Origin: Deltaproteobacteria bacterium
GTDB taxonomy: Bacteria > Desulfobacterota > Binatia > HRBIN30 > JACQVA1
DNA: 64,000 nucleotides
Assembly: GCA_016178705.1 (NCBI GenBank)
Contig: JACOST010000015.1
Span: forward strand, 170,972-234,971
Direction: 5' to 3'
The translations under genes were made by a program, and so were the position numbers. Below the pieces are notes generated by a model. It did no database searches. It was not told where the DNA came from and saw nothing but the letters and a program-made list of their open reading frames with translations. Positions 17,666-29,411 of this stretch are shown here, in pieces (the first letter of the stretch is position 1; each line of letters opens with the position of its first letter).

Positions 17666-20600
17666 ATGAGGCGCAATGAAGGGGCGGTGCGTGTCGTGCG
17701 GTTTGTCGCAGTCTCCACGGTACAGGAAGCGCTCGAATGGTTCGGTCGCTGGTGGCCACGCCATGATGATCCGCTGTCGCGCCGCGCCACGGTGCTGGCC
17801 ACAGCGGCACGGGTGCACGCGGTGCGCCGCGCCTTCGTAACGCGGGGCCAAGCCGGGCGTCTCGCGGGTGTGCGCTTCATCGATTCGGTCAGTCTCGCGC
17901 GCGAGTTGCTGACGCGCGCCGGAAGGCCGCACGCGCCGGGTTGGGAAGACATACGGCGGCTGCGTTTGCATCACGCCTTCGACGCCGGCGCGCTGCACGG
18001 CCAGCTCCACTACTTCGACGGCGACCAACTGCGCTCTGGGCGCGGTTACGCCGATGCGTTCGCCCGCGTCATCGCCGACCTCGAAGCCGGCGGCCTGACC
18101 CCGATGCTGGCGCGCGACTCGGTGCAGATCGTGAGGGCCCTCGATCCGTTGGCGGCCGATCGTCTACACGATGTCGCCACTGTGTGGGCCGCTGTTGAAC
18201 ACGACCCCGCAACCAATCGCAGCGCGGCGCAGGTGTTGGCGGAAGCCGCGGCGATGGTCGCGCAGACTCCTGCTTGCACCGCGCCGTTCGGGCCGATTGC
18301 CTCGTTGCTCACCGCCTCGCCCTCCGCCGTCGAAATCCAATTCCTCTCGGCCCTCCCCGATTGCTCGGTTGTATTCTTGGATGCGCGGCCACTGCGCACC
18401 GGCACACAGCGCTGGCGGCCGCGGCGGCCGGCGCCAGTGCAGCTCGCCCTCAATCTCGGCGGGCAACCCGCAAATGGGGGCGATGAGAACGCGCCGCTGA
18501 CCGAACTCGACCTCGCGCGCCGCTTCCTCTTCGCGCCGTCGGACATCGTCGCCGATCCCCGGCGACCGCGATCGGCCGGCCCTGATGGCACCATCGATCT
18601 CGAAGAGTTTCAAAGCATCGAGAGCGAGATCGAGGAGGCCGCGCTGTGGGTTCAAGAACAGATCGCGGCGAGCACGCCGCTGGAAGAAATCGCCCTGGTG
18701 ATCCCGGCGCTCGACCCGCACGCGCGCCTGGTGCTCGACCGGCTCGCGCGCGGATCCTCTCAGGTACCGATCTATGTTGCGGGCGGCTTGCCGTTGGCTG
18801 ATTCGCCGGCGGGCTTGCGCATCAGCACGTTGCTGGACGCGCTCGCTCGCGGGCTGGAGGTCGGCGCCACGCTGGCGGTGCTGCCGGCGCTCCGCCGCGG
18901 CGATGGACAGGCTGAGCGACCCTCGCTGACGCCATCACGCGCGGCGGAGATCATCCATGGCGCCGGGATTGTCGGCGGGAGCGCGGGCGACCTGAGCGGC
19001 GCGCTCGAATGGGAGCCGCGGCTGCGACAGCGGCGCGATGCATTGCAACAGGTATTGGCCACGCTGCCCGAAGCCGACTCCAGCGAACCGGAAAAGCGCC
19101 GCCACCTGCACACGCGACGACAAATCGCTGAATGGCTGCGCGATGTCGAGTCGTTGCTGCCGGCGATCGGCGCGCTCCAAGCGCTGGCGGCGACGATCAT
19201 CGAGGGCGCAAGCTTGAGAACGTTGTGGCCGGCCATCCGGCAGTTCGTCCTCACGCACCTCCGGGTACCGCCCGAGCCCGCGGGTTGGCTCGGCGTGGTC
19301 GAGCAACAGATCGAGGCTGTGCTCCTTGACCCTGTAGCCGACACCGTCACCGGTTTCGCCGCGGTTGCTCATCTCGTCGAGGCGGTGCAGCAAGCGCGCG
19401 TACCGCACGGACGCTTCGGCGAGCCGCGCGTGTTTGTCGGCGCACTGGCGGCCGCCGCCGGCATACCATTTCGCGCGGTCCGAATTCTCGGGCTGGCGGA
19501 AGGTATCGTACCGGCCACGCCACACGACGATCCGATCGTGCCCAACGAGCTGCGCACTCGCATCGAGGAAGTGCTGCAACCGCGGTACCCGCATATCGTC
19601 ATCACGCGATTGGAGGATCGCGTACTCGAAGATCTCCACGCGTTCTTCCGCATCGTCAGCGGTACCGGCGAGCGCCTCGCACTGTCGGTGTCACGACAAT
19701 GGATCGATCGCAGCGAACGCGAGGCCTCGGGTGTGATGCTCGAAGTGGCGGCGGCGCTTGCGCGCCGCGCCGACGCCACGGACGAAGGCGATGTACCAAC
19801 GGCGGCGCGCCTGCGTTCGGCGTACTACGCGGCTGGCCGAGCCGCGCGCGCGCGACACGCCCACCCGACTCTCGAGAACATCCCGATCGCCGACGGCAGC
19901 CGCTGGCGCGTCCCGACCACATGGTGTGACGACAGCGCCCGGCGTCTCGACCGCGTGCAAGCGATCACCGCCGCAGCTGTTGGCGACGGTTTGACGCAGA
20001 GCGACGGCGCGGTCGCCGCGACGTGGTCGGCCATCCGCGCGCCGGGGCTCACCCCGGAACGGCCGATCTCCGCGTCCGGATTGACCACCTTGCTGCAGTG
20101 TCCGTACCGGTTTCTGTTGCGCAACGTGCTGCATCTCGACGAACCGGAAGGGCGCCCGTCCACCGACACCATCGATCCGGCCGCGTACGGCTCGTTGTTC
20201 CATCGCGCCGCCGAAGCGTTCTTCCGCGCGCACGGCGCGGCGTTGTGTGCGCGCGAGGGCAACCTCGACGACTGGCAGGCACGCGCGGCGGTGATCGCCA
20301 GCGAGCAATTCGACGACTGGCGCGCCGAGTATCCGCTGCGCGGCGACGACTCCATCGCCCGCGAACGTCAGCGCTTGCTGCGTCAGCTCGCACAACTCGT
20401 CGAGATCGAATGGCGGATGCCGCGCCGCACGTTCGTCGCCAGCGAGTGGAGCTTCGGCGATCCGCATGCGGTGCGGCTCAGCGTGGCGGGCGGCGAGCTC
20501 TATGTTGCCGGCCAAATCGATCGGGTCGATCAACTGAGCCCAACCACTCTGTCGGTCCGCGATCTCAAAACCGGCCGCGTCCACGACTTCAACGAGGAGC

Positions 20601-20980
20601 CGCTCAACCCGGCACGCGATCTGCAGATCGGTCTGTACACGCTCGCGTTGGACGCGACCGACGCCGCCCAACACGTTAGCCACGCTGCCTACGTCCACCC
20701 ATCGGCAGCGCAAGAGCCAGAGCGCGCCTTCGAGCACTCCGAACTGAAGACCCTGCGCGAGCGCACGCAGGCGTGGCTGGGGATCGCCCGCGGACTGCTC
20801 GCCAGCGGCACGTTCCCGCGCACCCCGGTGGTAGCCGACTGCAACTACTGCCCGTACCGCCCCACCTGCGGCGAGGGCGCACAGGCCCGCAGTGCCGCGA
20901 AATTGACCGCGGCGGAGCTGACGCCGGAGGTCGCCGCGTTCGTTGCACTGAAACAACAAGAGCAGGACGATGACAACTAA
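17666..20980 (+). CDS. addB: AddB-like helicase/nuclease subunit (PD-(D/E)xK, Fe-S)
   Basis: About 1104 residues from ATG 17666 (the frame is open to 17630). With AddA it forms a double-strand-break resection enzyme that loads RecA. The C-terminal nuclease core is GQIDRVD...VRDLKTG near 949-968. Four cysteines place an iron-sulphur cluster as in AddB: LLQCPYRF near 811 and CNYCPYRPTC near 1059. Between are PTPHDDPIVPNELR-like helicase remnants. No Walker A (GxxxxGK) is seen at the N-terminus, so the helicase part is probably inactive, as in divergent AddB/RecC-like subunits. It overlaps addA by 11 bases. Confidence 0.88.
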   Translation: MRRNEGAVRVVRFVAVSTVQEALEWFGRWWPRHDDPLSRRATVLATAARVHAVRRAFVTRGQAGRLAGVRFIDSVSLARELLTRAGRPHAPGWEDIRRLRLHHAFDAGALHGQLHYFDGDQLRSGRGYADAFARVIADLEAGGLTPMLARDSVQIVRALDPLAADRLHDVATVWAAVEHDPATNRSAAQVLAEAAAMVAQTPACTAPFGPIASLLTASPSAVEIQFLSALPDCSVVFLDARPLRTGTQRWRPRRPAPVQLALNLGGQPANGGDENAPLTELDLARRFLFAPSDIVADPRRPRSAGPDGTIDLEEFQSIESEIEEAALWVQEQIAASTPLEEIALVIPALDPHARLVLDRLARGSSQVPIYVAGGLPLADSPAGLRISTLLDALARGLEVGATLAVLPALRRGDGQAERPSLTPSRAAEIIHGAGIVGGSAGDLSGALEWEPRLRQRRDALQQVLATLPEADSSEPEKRRHLHTRRQIAEWLRDVESLLPAIGALQALAATIIEGASLRTLWPAIRQFVLTHLRVPPEPAGWLGVVEQQIEAVLLDPVADTVTGFAAVAHLVEAVQQARVPHGRFGEPRVFVGALAAAAGIPFRAVRILGLAEGIVPATPHDDPIVPNELRTRIEEVLQPRYPHIVITRLEDRVLEDLHAFFRIVSGTGERLALSVSRQWIDRSEREASGVMLEVAAALARRADATDEGDVPTAARLRSAYYAAGRAARARHAHPTLENIPIADGSRWRVPTTWCDDSARRLDRVQAITAAAVGDGLTQSDGAVAATWSAIRAPGLTPERPISASGLTTLLQCPYRFLLRNVLHLDEPEGRPSTDTIDPAAYGSLFHRAAEAFFRAHGAALCAREGNLDDWQARAAVIASEQFDDWRAEYPLRGDDSIARERQRLLRQLAQLVEIEWRMPRRTFVASEWSFGDPHAVRLSVAGGELYVAGQIDRVDQLSPTTLSVRDLKTGRVHDFNEEPLNPARDLQIGLYTLALDATDAAQHVSHAAYVHPSAAQEPERAFEHSELKTLRERTQAWLGIARGLLASGTFPRTPVVADCNYCPYRPTCGEGAQARSAAKLTAAELTPEVAAFVALKQQEQDDDN

Positions 20981-23900
20981 GTCGCCGTCGTCCGAACTTC
21001 CCGCCGACCACGCCGCGCGGGCGGCGATCGTGGCCGAACGCGCGCGCAACGTCGCGGTGGTCGCCGGCGCGGGCACGGGCAAGACCAAGACGATCATCGA
21101 TCGCGCCGTGGAGTTGCTAGCGCCGCGCACGGCCGGTGCGGCGCCGGTTTCGATCAAACGGCTGGCCGCACTCACGTTCACGCGGCGCGCTGCCGGTGAG
21201 TTGCGCTTTCGCATTCGCGAGCAGTTGCTGCGCGATCTCGAACACGCCGCCCGCACCAACGACCGGCGCGTCGTATTGCTGCGCGACGCGCTCTCCAATC
21301 TCGATGCCGCGTTCATCGGCACCATCCACGGCTTCGCCGATCGTCTGCTGCGCCTGCGTCCGGTCGAGGCCAAGTTGAGCCCGGCATACGCCCTGGTCGA
21401 AGACACCGGTGAGTTGGTGCGCGAAACGTTCAGCCGGCTCCGTCGTGCGGCAGAAGCCGGCAACCTTGCCGCGGCACTCGGCCCGTCCGCCAGCGCTCTC
21501 GATCCCGCGCTGCTCGCCGAGGCGGCCGAGTCATTGCGCGCCGCCGCCCGTGCCGGCTTGCAAATGGAGCGCGCCGAGAATGCGTACGGACCGCTCCCAT
21601 CGGTCGAAGCCGTGTTGGCGAGCATGATCGATACGCGCGACGTGGACTTTTCGCCGCCGGCGATTCCCGATCCCGGCGTCGCCGCCGCGCGCAGCGCCGT
21701 TGATCGCCTGGCCCAGATGGTCCGCACCATGCGCGGCCGCAGCTTCGGGCACGACCACTTGCGCCGGCTCAGTCACGCGTTGCGCCGGCTGCACGACACC
21801 AACGACGCGGCGGAAGCGTTCCGCGTCGTCCAGGACGCGTCGCGCGGGCGCGCGGTGTACAAGCGCGACTTCGACAATGACAGCACCGGTTGGTCGATTT
21901 ACGGGGCGGTGCGCCCCGACAACAGCAGGCCCGGCAGCCTCGCCGAGCAGTTGCGCGGACCACAACGCTGGCTCGCCGTCCGCTTGGTCCGCCTGTTTCC
22001 CGTGCTGCGCGCGATGTACGAACGCGTGAAGGACGAGCACGAGGTGGTCGACTACCTGGACTTGTTGGTCAAGCTGCGCAACGTGCTGCGCGACAACCGT
22101 GAGGCGCGCGGCTTCTATCAGGGCCTGTTCGATCACATTTTCGTCGACGAGTTTCAGGACACTGATCCGCTGCAGTGCGAGATCGTGTTCTTTCTTTGCG
22201 AGGACGGCGTCAACGCCGATCGCTGGGATCAGGCTCGTCTGGCCCCGGGCAAGTTGACGATTGTCGGCGACCCGAAGCAATCGATCTACCGTTTTCGGCG
22301 CGCCGATATCGTCATGTACGACCGCGCCACGCAGCGGCTGCAAGCCGGCGGCGCCCTCGAACAGCGACTTGACACGAATTTTCGCAGCCGTCCCGAATTG
22401 ATCACGTTCTACAATCAGCAGCTCGATCGCTTGCTCGGCCACGACAGCGACAACCCGGTGGATGCCAAGACCGGGCGCGCGAACTACGAACCACTCACGC
22501 CGGCCCCGACCGTGCCGCCGGCTGGCGTGTGTGTGCATGCGCTGCCCTACGCGGGCCACAACGGCAGCGCGCTGCTTGCGCGCGACGGTCGAGCGATCGA
22601 GGCAGTGGTCGTCGCACGCTACGTGCGCTGGTTGCTCAACTCAGGTCGCGAGGTCCGGGATCCCGACACCGGTGCCGCGCGGCCGTTGCACCCGGGTGAT
22701 GTCGCAGTGCTCGCGAGCGTGACGACCAACCTGCCGCTGCTGCTGGCGCAGTTCGATGGGCTGGGCATCGAGTACAGCGCCCGCGGCGGCACGTTGTTCC
22801 TGGCGTACCCGTTGGCGCGACAGTATCTGCTCGCGCTACGGGCGTTGGCCGACCGCGATGACGGCGTGGCGCTCGCGGCATTGTTGGCGCCGCCATTCTT
22901 CGCGCTCGATTGCGCCGACTTGGTAGCAGGGCGGGCCAGCGGCGATGTCGAAGCGGTTGCGTACCACGCAGCGGGCGAAGTCATTCGCGACTTGCGGGCG
23001 CGGCGCCATCAGCAGTCGCCCGGCGCGACGGCCCGCGATCTGATCGAGCGCACGGCGCTCGGCCGAGCAGTGGTCACGGGACGCAACGGCCGGCAGGCGC
23101 TGGCAGCATTATATGAAATCGCCTGGGAGCTCGATCGACGCGCGGCCCTCGATCATCTCGATTACGCGCAGGCCACCGAGTTGGTGCGAGCGTGGGCCGA
23201 TGCTCCGGTGTTTCTCGATGCACCAGAGCCGCTTGGCGAGAGCGCGGTGCGCGTGATGTCGATCCATCAAGCCAAGGGTCTCGAGTTCCCAGTGGTCATT
23301 CTGTGGGACGGCTTCCAAACGTTGAGCGACCGCGGTGGCGGTCTGTGGCGCGTCGAGCGCGACGGCGCGGCCTGGGCGCTGAGCCTCGGACCGATCGCGA
23401 TCGAGCAGCCGCCGGGCAGCGGACTGATCGAACGCGAGAAAGTGTTCGGCGAATCCGAGCGGCGGCGGATGTACTACGTCGCCGCCACCCGCGCCCGCGA
23501 TCTGCTCGTGTTGCCGCTCCCCCTCACCAAGAGCGACCGCTTGCCGTATGCCACCAAAGCCCTCGCCGAGGGCGCCGATCCGGAACAGGTCGAACGGTTC
23601 GATCTGTTTCGGCCCGACGCGCTTCCCATTTGGGCGCAAGGTCGCGACGAGTCCGCGCGCAGCGAAGTGATCGCGGACGCGGCACTCCAAACCGAGCTTG
23701 ATGAGCGCGGGCGCGAGTTCGCTCTCCAACTTGAAGCAGCGAGCGAGCCGATCGCTGTACCGATTGCCATCACGGCCGCGGCCAAACGCAGCGAGAGCGT
23801 CGAGGACGACTCCGCGGACTCGGAGCGCGCCCGCAAAGCCGCGGGCGCACGTTTTGGCAACCAGTTCGGCATCGTCGTTCATCGCGCGCTCGAGTTGTTA

Positions 23901-24326
23901 CTGAGCGGCGCGCAACCATCGCCGCATGAGGCGGTTTCACTGGCGGCGCGTGAGAACAACTTCGACGAACACGCCGCCGAGGCGCTCGCGGATGTTGAGC
24001 GCGCGCTCGCCGCCCTGGATAGCGCCGATGTCACCGCCGACAACGGCTGGCAGCTCTGCTGCGAGTATCCGGTCTACGATGTGCAACCGGGGACACTGCT
24101 CAGCGGGTTCATCGATCTGCTCGCCGTGTCTGCTAACGAGGTGCTGGTGATCGACTTCAAATCCGACCAGCCACGCGACGGCGACGTCGCCAGTGCGTAT
24201 CCCGCCTACGCCGCGCAACTGCGATTGTACGGCGAGGCGCTGGAGCACAGCGGGCGTATCGGCAAGCGGAAGGTTCGCCTCGCCCTGCTGCTGACGGCAA
24301 CCGGCGAGTTGCGCTGGCTCGATTGA
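20970..24326 (+). CDS. addA: AddA-like UvrD-family helicase/nuclease subunit
   Basis: An 1118-residue superfamily 1A helicase with a nuclease domain. Motif I is AGAGTGKT (about 31-38), motif [10 protein letters not shown] (about 392), motif [15 protein letters not shown] (about 432), motif [13 protein letters not shown], motif [15 protein letters not shown] (about 760) and motif [12 protein letters not shown] (about 834). The C-terminal RecB-type nuclease has [17 protein letters not shown] and VIDFKSD (about 1046-1063). Both subunits thus keep a nuclease site, the AddAB pattern rather than RecBCD. ATG 20970 overlaps the addB end, so translation is coupled. It is about 75 bases from leuC. Confidence 0.93.
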   Translation: MTTKSPSSELPADHAARAAIVAERARNVAVVAGAGTGKTKTIIDRAVELLAPRTAGAAPVSIKRLAALTFTRRAAGELRFRIREQLLRDLEHAARTNDRRVVLLRDALSNLDAAFIGTIHGFADRLLRLRPVEAKLSPAYALVEDTGELVRETFSRLRRAAEAGNLAAALGPSASALDPALLAEAAESLRAAARAGLQMERAENAYGPLPSVEAVLASMIDTRDVDFSPPAIPDPGVAAARSAVDRLAQMVRTMRGRSFGHDHLRRLSHALRRLHDTNDAAEAFRVVQDASRGRAVYKRDFDNDSTGWSIYGAVRPDNSRPGSLAEQLRGPQRWLAVRLVRLFPVLRAMYERVKDEHEVVDYLDLLVKLRNVLRDNREARGFYQGLFDHIFVDEFQDTDPLQCEIVFFLCEDGVNADRWDQARLAPGKLTIVGDPKQSIYRFRRADIVMYDRATQRLQAGGALEQRLDTNFRSRPELITFYNQQLDRLLGHDSDNPVDAKTGRANYEPLTPAPTVPPAGVCVHALPYAGHNGSALLARDGRAIEAVVVARYVRWLLNSGREVRDPDTGAARPLHPGDVAVLASVTTNLPLLLAQFDGLGIEYSARGGTLFLAYPLARQYLLALRALADRDDGVALAALLAPPFFALDCADLVAGRASGDVEAVAYHAAGEVIRDLRARRHQQSPGATARDLIERTALGRAVVTGRNGRQALAALYEIAWELDRRAALDHLDYAQATELVRAWADAPVFLDAPEPLGESAVRVMSIHQAKGLEFPVVILWDGFQTLSDRGGGLWRVERDGAAWALSLGPIAIEQPPGSGLIEREKVFGESERRRMYYVAATRARDLLVLPLPLTKSDRLPYATKALAEGADPEQVERFDLFRPDALPIWAQGRDESARSEVIADAALQTELDERGREFALQLEAASEPIAVPIAITAAAKRSESVEDDSADSERARKAAGARFGNQFGIVVHRALELLLSGAQPSPHEAVSLAARENNFDEHAAEALADVERALAALDSADVTADNGWQLCCEYPVYDVQPGTLLSGFIDLLAVSANEVLVIDFKSDQPRDGDVASAYPAYAAQLRLYGEALEHSGRIGKRKVRLALLLTATGELRWLD

Positions 24327-24400
24327 ACCCACGATCATCGAGGCGCGCTGGCATGTCAGCGCGCGACTCGCTACACATAGCCACAAGAGGTTTCACGAAC

Positions 24401-25804
<1,404 letters not shown>

Positions 25805-25815
25805 GGGAGGATTTT

Positions 25816-25896
25816 TACCACGGATTACGCGGATTGCACGGATTTCAAGTTTCACTCGTCCGATCCGAATCCGTGTAATCCGCGTAATCCGTGGTA
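25816..25896. repeat. long near-perfect inverted repeat between leuC and leuD
   Basis: The arms 25816-25844 and 25868-25896 are each 29 bases and pair with one G-U in the RNA form, separated by 23 bases. Each arm is made of CGGATTA-type units (ACGGATTACGCGGATT), a style common to dispersed intergenic palindromes. In the leuCD transcript it would form a very stable hairpin and could shield or attenuate the message. Confidence 0.75.
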
Positions 25897-25922
25897 GAAC
25901 TTGCGGAGACCGAGTCACGACT

Positions 25923-26543
25923 ATGAGCCAACTGATTCCGATCACCAAAGTCGCCGGCCGACCGATTCCTCTGCGCGGCAACGACATCGACACCGACCGC
26001 ATCATTCCGGCGCGCTACATGAAGGCCATCACCTTCGACGGTATGGGGCAGTACGCGTTCCACGACGCGCGATTCGATGCCGACGGCAAATCTCGTGGGC
26101 ACGTGCTCGACGATCCGCGCTTTCAAGCGAAGGGGTCACGTATCGCCATCGTGAACAAAAACTTCGGCTGTGGATCGTCGCGCGAACATGCGCCGCAGGC
26201 GCTCTTGCGTTGGGGGATCAAGGCGATCGTCGGCGAGTCGTTCGCCGACATCTTCTTCGGCAACTGTGTCGCGCTCGGCATGCCGTGCGTGACCGCGAGT
26301 GCTGCGGACATCGTCGCGTTGATGGCCGCGGTCGAAGCCGATCCGGCACGCGACCTTGTCATCGATGTCGCCGCGATGACCGCGACCTACAACGGCACGA
26401 CGTACAAGGTCAGCCTGCCCGACGGCGCGCGCCGGCAGTTGCTCGAAGGCACCTGGGACGCGACCCGCACGTTACTCGACGCGGCCGAGCAGACGCGCGC
26501 GACGGCAGCGCGGCTACCGTACGTCGGCGGATTCAAATCGTAG
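25923..26543 (+). CDS. leuD: 3-isopropylmalate dehydratase small subunit LeuD
   Basis: A 206-residue swivel-domain partner of LeuC. Family motifs are PLRGNDIDTDRIIPARYMK, VNKNFGCGSSREHAPQALL (the mobile substrate loop) and GESFADIFFGNC. ATG 25923 follows the intergenic palindrome by 26 bases and has no strong Shine-Dalgarno. Together with leuC it supplies only the isomerase step; leuA and leuB are not in the window. Confidence 0.96.
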   Translation: MSQLIPITKVAGRPIPLRGNDIDTDRIIPARYMKAITFDGMGQYAFHDARFDADGKSRGHVLDDPRFQAKGSRIAIVNKNFGCGSSREHAPQALLRWGIKAIVGESFADIFFGNCVALGMPCVTASAADIVALMAAVEADPARDLVIDVAAMTATYNGTTYKVSLPDGARRQLLEGTWDATRTLLDAAEQTRATAARLPYVGGFKS

Positions 26544-26591
26544 AACCTACGCCCTCGCCGCGGATTTTTGCTGGCAGGTGGCGGCAACCGA

Positions 26592-27872
26592 ATGTATGGT
26601 TGCTGCGTGCCTCGGTTCCGTTTGCGGCCAACTGTGCCGCTGCGCAGAGACCGCCTTCCTGGTCCAAGCGTGCGGGCGATCTATGTCACGAAGGCGCTCG
26701 CCATCGTGTCTATTCTCGCGGTCTTCTGGATCACCAAACTCTTCATTTATCCCGGGCTTCCCGCGGAGCAGGACCTCGTTGTCGTTCTGCTCGTCCTCCT
26801 ACCCACGTTCGCGGTGATGGTGTGGCGCGGCGAGGAGCCGGTGGCGCTGTTGGCGCTCAGCATCGGCGCCGAAATCGTCGCGGTGACCGCGGGGATCTAT
26901 TTCGGTGGCGGAGTCGACAACACCAGCGGGCCGTTGCTCTATGCGCTGGTGATCGTGTTGGCCGGACTGGTCTTGTCAGAGCCCGCAAACTACCTCGCCG
27001 CCGCGGGCAGTTCCCTGGCGTACGGCGCGATGGTGTGGGTCGAGCGCGCGGGGCTGTTGCCCCATTTGCTGCCGTACGCCAAACCTCTCGACGATGCCGT
27101 GGCGACCGTGGTCATTGTCGATGCGTACCTGTTTCTTGTGGCCTGGGTTGCGTCCTACGCGGTGCGACAGATGCGGGCGGTCTACGTGCGCGCCGAGGAG
27201 ATGCGCGGGGAGGCGGTGAGCGCGCTCTCGCACGACCTCAAAAACCCGCTGACGATCATTCAAGGCTACGCCGAGATCGCCGAAGACGCTCCGGCTGGCG
27301 AGCAAGCCCACTATCTCCAACGCATTCGCCACGCCGCGCAGCGTGCGCTCGATTTGGTGCACAACGTCCTTGACGCCGCCGCCATCGAAGGCCGGCCGCT
27401 CGAGCCGACGTACGAACCGATCCGGGTCAGCGAGGTCGTGCAGCAAGTGATCGATTTCCATCAGCTGGTGGCCGAAGGCAAAGGGCTTCAATTGGTCAGC
27501 GAACTGACCGATGTTGGAGCGATCATTCACGCCGATCGCCAACTGTTCAGCCGCGCCATCGGCAACCTCCTGTCCAACGCGATCAAGTTTACCGGACGCA
27601 ACGGCACCGTTCGCGTCACCTCAGCCGTGAGGGATGGCAACCTAGCGGTGGCGGTCGCCGATACCGGCCCGGGAATCTCCGCAGCCGATCAGGCCGGCTT
27701 GTTCCAAAAATACAGTCGCACCGCCGCGGCACACCGCACCGAAGGTACGGGGCTGGGTCTCTACATCGTCCGTCGCATCGCCGAGGCGCACGGCGGCAGA
27801 GTTGCCGTCAGCAGCGAGATCGGTCGCGGTAGCACGTTCACCCTCGAATTGCCGATCGAACCGCGCAACTGA
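26592..27872 (+). CDS. membrane sensor histidine kinase
   Basis: About 426 residues from ATG 26592, preceded by AGGTGG at 26576-26581. The N-terminal 30-175 region is strongly hydrophobic with about six helices and no periplasmic domain, suggesting a membrane- or small-molecule-sensing input. HisKA has His near 213 in ALSHDLKNPLTIIQGYAEI. The ATPase domain has NLLSNAIKFT, VADTGPGIS and EGTGLGLYIVRRIAEAHGG. No response regulator is adjacent, so it is an orphan in this window. Confidence 0.87.
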   Translation: MYGCCVPRFRLRPTVPLRRDRLPGPSVRAIYVTKALAIVSILAVFWITKLFIYPGLPAEQDLVVVLLVLLPTFAVMVWRGEEPVALLALSIGAEIVAVTAGIYFGGGVDNTSGPLLYALVIVLAGLVLSEPANYLAAAGSSLAYGAMVWVERAGLLPHLLPYAKPLDDAVATVVIVDAYLFLVAWVASYAVRQMRAVYVRAEEMRGEAVSALSHDLKNPLTIIQGYAEIAEDAPAGEQAHYLQRIRHAAQRALDLVHNVLDAAAIEGRPLEPTYEPIRVSEVVQQVIDFHQLVAEGKGLQLVSELTDVGAIIHADRQLFSRAIGNLLSNAIKFTGRNGTVRVTSAVRDGNLAVAVADTGPGISAADQAGLFQKYSRTAAAHRTEGTGLGLYIVRRIAEAHGGRVAVSSEIGRGSTFTLELPIEPRN

Positions 27873-27994
27873 GCTGGGTCCTTTGCGGGATGTGCAGCGT
27901 TGAGCAGCTCGCCGAGCGCCACGAGGTGCGCACATTCATCAACCCGGTGCTTGACGAAGCGCGGACTGAGGTTCTCGTCAAAGAGTAGCTTCAC
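27873..27994 (-). pseudogene. decayed remnant of a DUF5615-like (PIN-like) toxin gene
   Basis: From GTG 27994 the frame reads VKLLFDENLSPRFV, the typical start of DUF5615 PIN-like proteins found in toxin-antitoxin pairs. After about 15 residues the similarity continues only in a shifted frame (VRxSW/LGEL-like) and then ends at the kinase stop. I infer a truncated, frameshifted gene. The rest of the gap, 27995-28234, shows nothing I can name. Confidence 0.45.
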
Positions 27995-28234
27995 GCAGCA
28001 CGCGAACTAGCGAGACGGCGTTCCCGTGCCGCTGCGAATGCGAGGCAGGCCGGATGTCTTTGAGGCTGACCGGCGGCGGCGGCAGGGCCGCGGTGATGGT
28101 GATCGATGATCGTGTTCTCGCGACGGTCTCCCTCTCCTTTTTTCGGACTGCTTTATTCGCTGCTTGCTTTTGATTGTCGGCCGCCGGACAGGCGCGGAGG
28201 CTGTCCCCACGGGATCGGATCGGGATTCTGTTCG

Positions 28235-29254
28235 TCAGTCCCGCGATCGTCTGGCGGGAATCCATCCGGAGTCGTCGGCGAGCGAGCTCTGTAATGCGAC
28301 GCGCACCAACGGGTGGTTCTGGACGCCGAGCGCGGCGGTAATGTCGGGTCTAAGCAGTCCAGCGCGGCGCGCGCTCTTGAGCAGATGCGGCAGTTTGCGT
28401 CCGCTGAGCATCTCGGCCGATTCGGCGGCGTTGATCGCTTGCTGTTCACGCATCAGTTGCGGCGCGAGGGATTCGGCATCATCGATGCCCGCGTCGCGCA
28501 GGCGCCCGATCAATCGACTTAGGAGCAGTGGGCCGGGTTGGTCCGCCACCGCGCCGAGAATCTGCCCCAGCCAGCGGCGCGCAAAGCCGATCTGCTCGTC
28601 GAGCGAGTGCTCGCGCATCCATTCGGCGATGTACAAGACGCCGAAGCCCATGTGCCGGCTCTCGTCGCGGGTGATGAGCGTGACGATTTGTTTGAGCAGT
28701 GGGTTGCGCGCGTACCGCACCAGTCCCTCGAAGATGGTCATGGCGAAGCTTTCGAGGAAGAACTGCTCGGTGGCGACCAGTTCGAGCGGGTCGCTGGCGG
28801 CGAGCAACGCGTCGAACATCATTTCAGTGCCGATATCGATGTCGTCGATCGGCTCGTTCATCTTCTCGATGAACCGGCGGTAGGCGAGGTGATGGCGAGC
28901 CTCATCCATGGCTTGGGCGACGGCGTGATTGCGGTAGTCTTCTTGCCGGAGCGAGAGGGCGAGCTTGGCGCAGACGTCCTGGGCGACGCTCTCACCGACT
29001 TGCAGGATGTTGAGGATGCGGCCGACGCCGCGGCGGGTGACACGGATTCTCACGCTCTCGGGCAACGCGCGAAAGGTGGCGGTTTGGCCAAACGGGTTCC
29101 AGTCATAGTCGACCAGCGGGTCGTCAGGTGCGAGTGGTTGGGTCCAGTCCACGTCGTTCTCGATGTCCCAGTCAGCCGAGTGCGCCTTGGCGAAGAGGGC
29201 GTTGATCCCAGGATGCCCGCTGTTGTGGAGGGAGAGCAATTCACGTGTCCGCAT
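28235..29254 (-). CDS. ferritin-like (R2/AurF-type) diiron protein
   Basis: A 339-residue protein starting at ATG 29254, with GGAGG eight bases upstream; a longer open frame to 29506 is not supported. Four helices carry a diiron ligand set: Glu in RQEDY (about 101), ExxH in DEARHH (about 116-119), Glu in TEQFFLE (about 160) and ExxH in DESRHMGF (about 195-198). This is the pattern of ribonucleotide-reductase R2-like oxidases and AurF-type N-oxygenases. The reaction is unknown. It is divergent from a Rieske ferredoxin gene 157 bases away, a plausible electron donor. Confidence 0.78.
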   Translation of the reverse strand: MRTRELLSLHNSGHPGINALFAKAHSADWDIENDVDWTQPLAPDDPLVDYDWNPFGQTATFRALPESVRIRVTRRGVGRILNILQVGESVAQDVCAKLALSLRQEDYRNHAVAQAMDEARHHLAYRRFIEKMNEPIDDIDIGTEMMFDALLAASDPLELVATEQFFLESFAMTIFEGLVRYARNPLLKQIVTLITRDESRHMGFGVLYIAEWMREHSLDEQIGFARRWLGQILGAVADQPGPLLLSRLIGRLRDAGIDDAESLAPQLMREQQAINAAESAEMLSGRKLPHLLKSARRAGLLRPDITAALGVQNHPLVRVALQSSLADDSGWIPARRSRD

Positions 29255-29305
29255 TGTGTCGTCCTCCGCGCGTTGGTGTGTGTGAGTTACAGCGCCGCCA
29301 AGGTC

Positions 29306-29328
29306 GTTGCAACCGGAACGTGTGCAAC
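29306..29328. promoter_or_regulatory. inverted repeat in the diiron/Rieske divergent promoter region
   Basis: GTTGCA at 29306-29311 and TGCAAC at 29323-29328 form a dyad with an 11-base spacer, about midway between the two divergent start codons. It could be a shared operator. No regulator gene is adjacent and no further copies were noticed. Confidence 0.3.
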
Positions 29329-29411
29329 CCGAACCTTGCCGACGGCCCGTGCTTGTCTTAGTATTCGCCGCCAAATCAGGATCATGACACCGAGTAGAGG
29401 AGCGCATTGCG

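Noticed and set aside
19691..21730. 679-codon open frame antisense to the addB/addA junction
   Set aside because: It covers conserved nuclease and Walker A motifs on the other strand, and open antisense frames are expected at this GC.
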